A stretch of 64,000 nucleotides of DNA from Gorsachius magnificus (Eukaryota > Chordata > Aves > Pelecaniformes > Ardeidae), in NCBI GenBank assembly GCA_034008185.1, contig CM067084.1, positions 7,459,385 through 7,523,384 on the forward strand, given 5' to 3'. The notes beneath the pieces are model-generated. The model made no database searches. It was not told the DNA's origin and saw only the letters and a program-made list of their open reading frames with translations. Shown one piece after another: positions 60,907 through 64,000 of this stretch. The translations under genes and the position numbers were made by a program. Position 1 is the first letter of the stretch; every line of letters starts with the position of its first letter.

Positions 60907-63895
60907 AACTGTGAAGCTTTGCATACTTTGGTTCTAAATGTAAGTGCATTGCAGACATTGATCCAAGGCACCATTTTCTGACCTTTTTCTCAGTTTCAGC
61001 TTTTTCATGGTATCATTGTCAAATTAGTCGACACAGGGAACTGGCCACAACTGGTATACTCCGCAGCACTTGCTGTAGCAGTTGGATGCCAATGAAGAAC
61101 GTTTTACAGCAATGGCAATGTTACAGCGTCTCAGTGGTTTTTCTTAATGATTGGACACAATCCAGTCACCAACATGTTAAGATACAAATGTAATCTGTGT
61201 TCGTGGAAAAATAAACATCTCAGCTAAGACCTAAATAAATCCTCCTCACTACTGACTGTGACCAAGACATGAGCCAGATCAAGTATGGAGAAACAAATAC
61301 TGTCCTCATATAATGGTTCATATGAAAGCTGTACTGTTAAATTTGTAGTTGTTTTACATTTGAGTACCAACTCGTAATATAACCAACCTAAATCTATTCA
61401 TTGCTACCTTTTTTTTTTGTTTTTTTAAGTTGGGACTCTCCTTCCCCACTCTCTCCCAGTAATTGAATTTTGATCCTGTGGAACCAATTCTGCTCTCAGT
61501 GAAGCTCTCAGGAGCCCTGCAAAGCTACTGTAGACAAAGGGGCTATAGTCGGTCACTTCCCAGACACAATGTACTTTTTTTTATGGTTTCATGAAGACTC
61601 AAAATAAGAGCCACATTTTTTAATTTTAGCATGGCAAGTCATGTGCACCCACAAATCATGCTGTTGTCATCAGGGTCTTAAAAAACCATACTTCTTGGAG
61701 AAAAAGTAGACTAATACACTTAAACAAAGTACATTACAGCAGGAGGAGAGGAAAATCCACAGAGGTGGAAGGGGAAATTAGTGTACTACTTATTAGTACC
61801 TTTAAAAATCTCTCTTCTGCACCTGAAATATTAAATAGTGGCTTGGAAAAATGTAGTCTTCCTGCAAGAATCTATTGCTTCCTTCAGCATAAATATCAGT
61901 GTCTTAAAATGCAAGTTTGGCAGTGTGTGAATTGTACTCCTATTGGGGTGCAAGCAAATGCTTCATGCTATTGAAAGAATTTTCCTTAATAAAATGCAGA
62001 GACTAAAATGGCAAATCTTTTGAAGTTGCTCCTAAACATGTAATATTTAGCTTGAGAAGCAATAGTGAGGAAATGAACATGATAAGAGCTCATTCAGTAA
62101 CAGCCCTAAATTGATTATTTCCTTCCTTATGTAAACTTATCAGTCAGCCATTTGGGCTCACTTCCGAATACCAGCTCAGCACAAGAGTCTTATCACAAGG
62201 AAATGGAATGTAAAAGCCCTGACAAATTTGATAAGGCACGTACTTTGGTTATGATCCTCTCTCTCCCCTCCTCCCTTTTCAATAATTCATCTGCACTAAA
62301 AGGGTGAAGCCCTGCCTCTTTTGTATAGATAAAAGTTGATGTTCTATTCAGAATAAACCCTGGTTATTTATTCTGTTGGTTTCTCAGAATATTCTTAGGT
62401 AAAGAGACAAGAAGATATATTGATAATCATAAGCAACTTTGGAATGGAGTAGCATCGTGCTCTGAATAGATTATTTCTGAGTTTTGAGCGATGCTTGTAT
62501 GTGCTTTAGACACAATCTAAAGATTCTCAGTAGACTGGATACTGTAGGCAACATAAAACTCTCTGTTTTTATTTGTCACCTATACTCCATCCATGATGCC
62601 ATGGGTCTCGCATCTCCATGGGATGGCAGAACCCAGACTAAATAAGGACCCAGCAGCTCACAGTACAAAACCCAACCAAGCAGACTAAAAAAACCCTACC
62701 ATGCAAACACCAAACTGCGCACACAAATGTACATACGGCAGAAGAAAACTGACGAGCAAGCTCTATCTGCCAGCCACCGCAGCCTAAAACTTCAGTTCTA
62801 GCAGCCAGCAAAACAGCAAAGCAGCCCAAAATTCAAATTTAACTTCATTCACTTGTCCCAGTAAAGTAATAACTTAAAAGTGTACGTAACAAGTTTTGTG
62901 GTTCATTGCATACCAGGACAGCAAAGCCTGATAAAAGTGCTCAAATGACAGTACTGTTTTTGTTTCAGATGTGATGACATGCTCCTTAAGCAAATGTTAA
63001 AGGCAGCAAATCCATGACCCAGTAAAATACACTCCAGACCATCAAAGAAGTTCTACAGCTTGATGAAATCCACTCGTCTCTAGTAAGAATGACCTAAAAC
63101 TCTTTAGAGGAAAAAAAAGTGTGGTGGAATTCAGAAAGAATGTTTTTTAAGCAAACAGTGACATACCAAAGTTGAGTGTAACATTTCCAGTGAAACCTAA
63201 ACTAAGCCAAACTTACGTGATTTATTTTTTCCACAGAAACTCAAATCTTGAGTCGTTTTATGCAAATTAGGGAAAAGTCGTGGCTGAAACTGGGCTGACA
63301 TATGATTTTGATTGGCTACTTAGCAAAATCGCCTTTCAGGAATACTCATCATCAAAACAATGTCATAAATCAAGAGGGGGCTTAATCCTGACAGTGTTGA
63401 AATTCATGGCAAAGATACCGTTGATTTTAGTAGGGTTAGGATTTCTTAAAAATTTTCATGATGCTTTGCATGAGGAAGCCCCTCAGACTTCTTCACAAGA
63501 CATCCTAAATGCTTACTGTTGAAGTAAAGGTCTATTGCGATGGCAAGTATATTTGGTGAAGCAATATGATTGTGACAAGACTGGAAAAAGGTTGTGGAGC
63601 AAATCCAGAAGGTTCCTACGTGCACATGAGCACCCAGAGAAAAGGAAGGCTTTCTGGTGGAAGACTTGGGGTCAGAGTCAATGAATCTATGTTGCCTTTG
63701 CTCTGTCTCTGTGTGCAATATGAACTTTCATTACTCTGCGCTTTCTACACCATACTGATGCCACAACACCTGTAACAAACTGTATGTACCAGTAAGAAAA
63801 TCTGGTTAATGTTTTGGAAAAAAAAAATCAGAAGTAAGAGGGATAAGGAAAAACTATAAATTTGCAAAGTGAATGCAAAATAAAAGAGGCTGTAA
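60907..63895. other. Non-coding stretch
   Basis: Unique AT-rich sequence with T-runs (for example near 61411 and 61577). No open frame above about 90 codons. A phrase near 61487 (CAATTCTGCTCTCAGTGAAG) recalls old amniote interspersed repeats, but is too short to assign. No RNA gene recognised. Confidence 0.5.
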
Positions 63896-63896
63896 C

Positions 63897-63926
63897 TTTT
63901 TTTTTTTGGGGTGGGGGGAGGGGGGC
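63897..63926. repeat. T11 then G-rich run
   Basis: A T-run (63897-63907) is followed by GGGGTGGGGGGAGGGGGG. Four G-blocks lie close together, so a G-quadruplex is possible in principle. Confidence 0.85.
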
Positions 63927-64000
63927 AGGCTACAGCAACAAAGTCCTTAGGGAAAAGAATTATAGTAGGAGATATTATCTTATTTTAGTGCTGTATTTCC

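Overview
This looks like a piece of vertebrate nuclear DNA, most probably from a sauropsid and, within that group, more likely a bird than a turtle or crocodilian. The reasons are an AT-rich, CpG-poor base composition, many poly-A/poly-T runs, no bacterial-style gene packing, and several very old CR1- and L2-clade LINE remnants of the kind shared by amniote genomes. I see no young, near-consensus CR1 3' end and no recognisable LTR or DNA-transposon copy. Species assignment is inference, not something the sequence proves.

I cannot recognise a single complete protein-coding gene. The longest open frame is 169 codons (49794-50303), and no open frame in the window reads as a family I know, apart from retrotransposon reverse transcriptase. 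The window is best described as an intergenic desert or the inside of a very large intron. There are no tRNA, rRNA or known miRNA genes that I could identify, no CRISPR array and no viral insertion.

Layout. 1-6.6 kb: non-coding, with a diverged 40-bp tandem duplication (2715-2794), a conserved-element-like block near 2.04-2.34 kb, and two well-formed, phase-compatible candidate exons (5374-5474, 5883-6056). 6.6-11.8 kb: a cluster of ancient LINE debris, namely an inverted L2 fragment (about 6640-7060), a forward L2 3' fragment (about 8560-9020), and an inverted CR1-clade fragment of about 1.6 kb (about 10180-11770) in which several reverse-transcriptase motifs can still be read. 11.8-37 kb: mostly featureless sequence with low-complexity tracts, a third phase-compatible candidate exon (15958-16068), regulatory-looking blocks at about 21.0-21.4, 26.9-27.2 and 32.6-32.9 kb, and a GC-richer multi-frame-open block at 29.5-30.2 kb. 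37-64 kb: a CR1 3' scrap (about 37.6-37.76 kb), a forward L2 fragment (about 41.4-41.65 kb), small perfect tandem duplications, a CpG-rich block holding the 169-codon frame (49.8-50.5 kb), a probable inverted L2 fragment with an exon-like insert (about 60.43-60.72 kb), and C-rich or G-rich runs near 60.9 and 63.9 kb.

Nothing here supports a new gene system. The observations most worth checking are the ancient LINE cluster, the series of phase-0 candidate exons on the + strand, the CpG-rich open frame, and the candidate conserved non-coding blocks.
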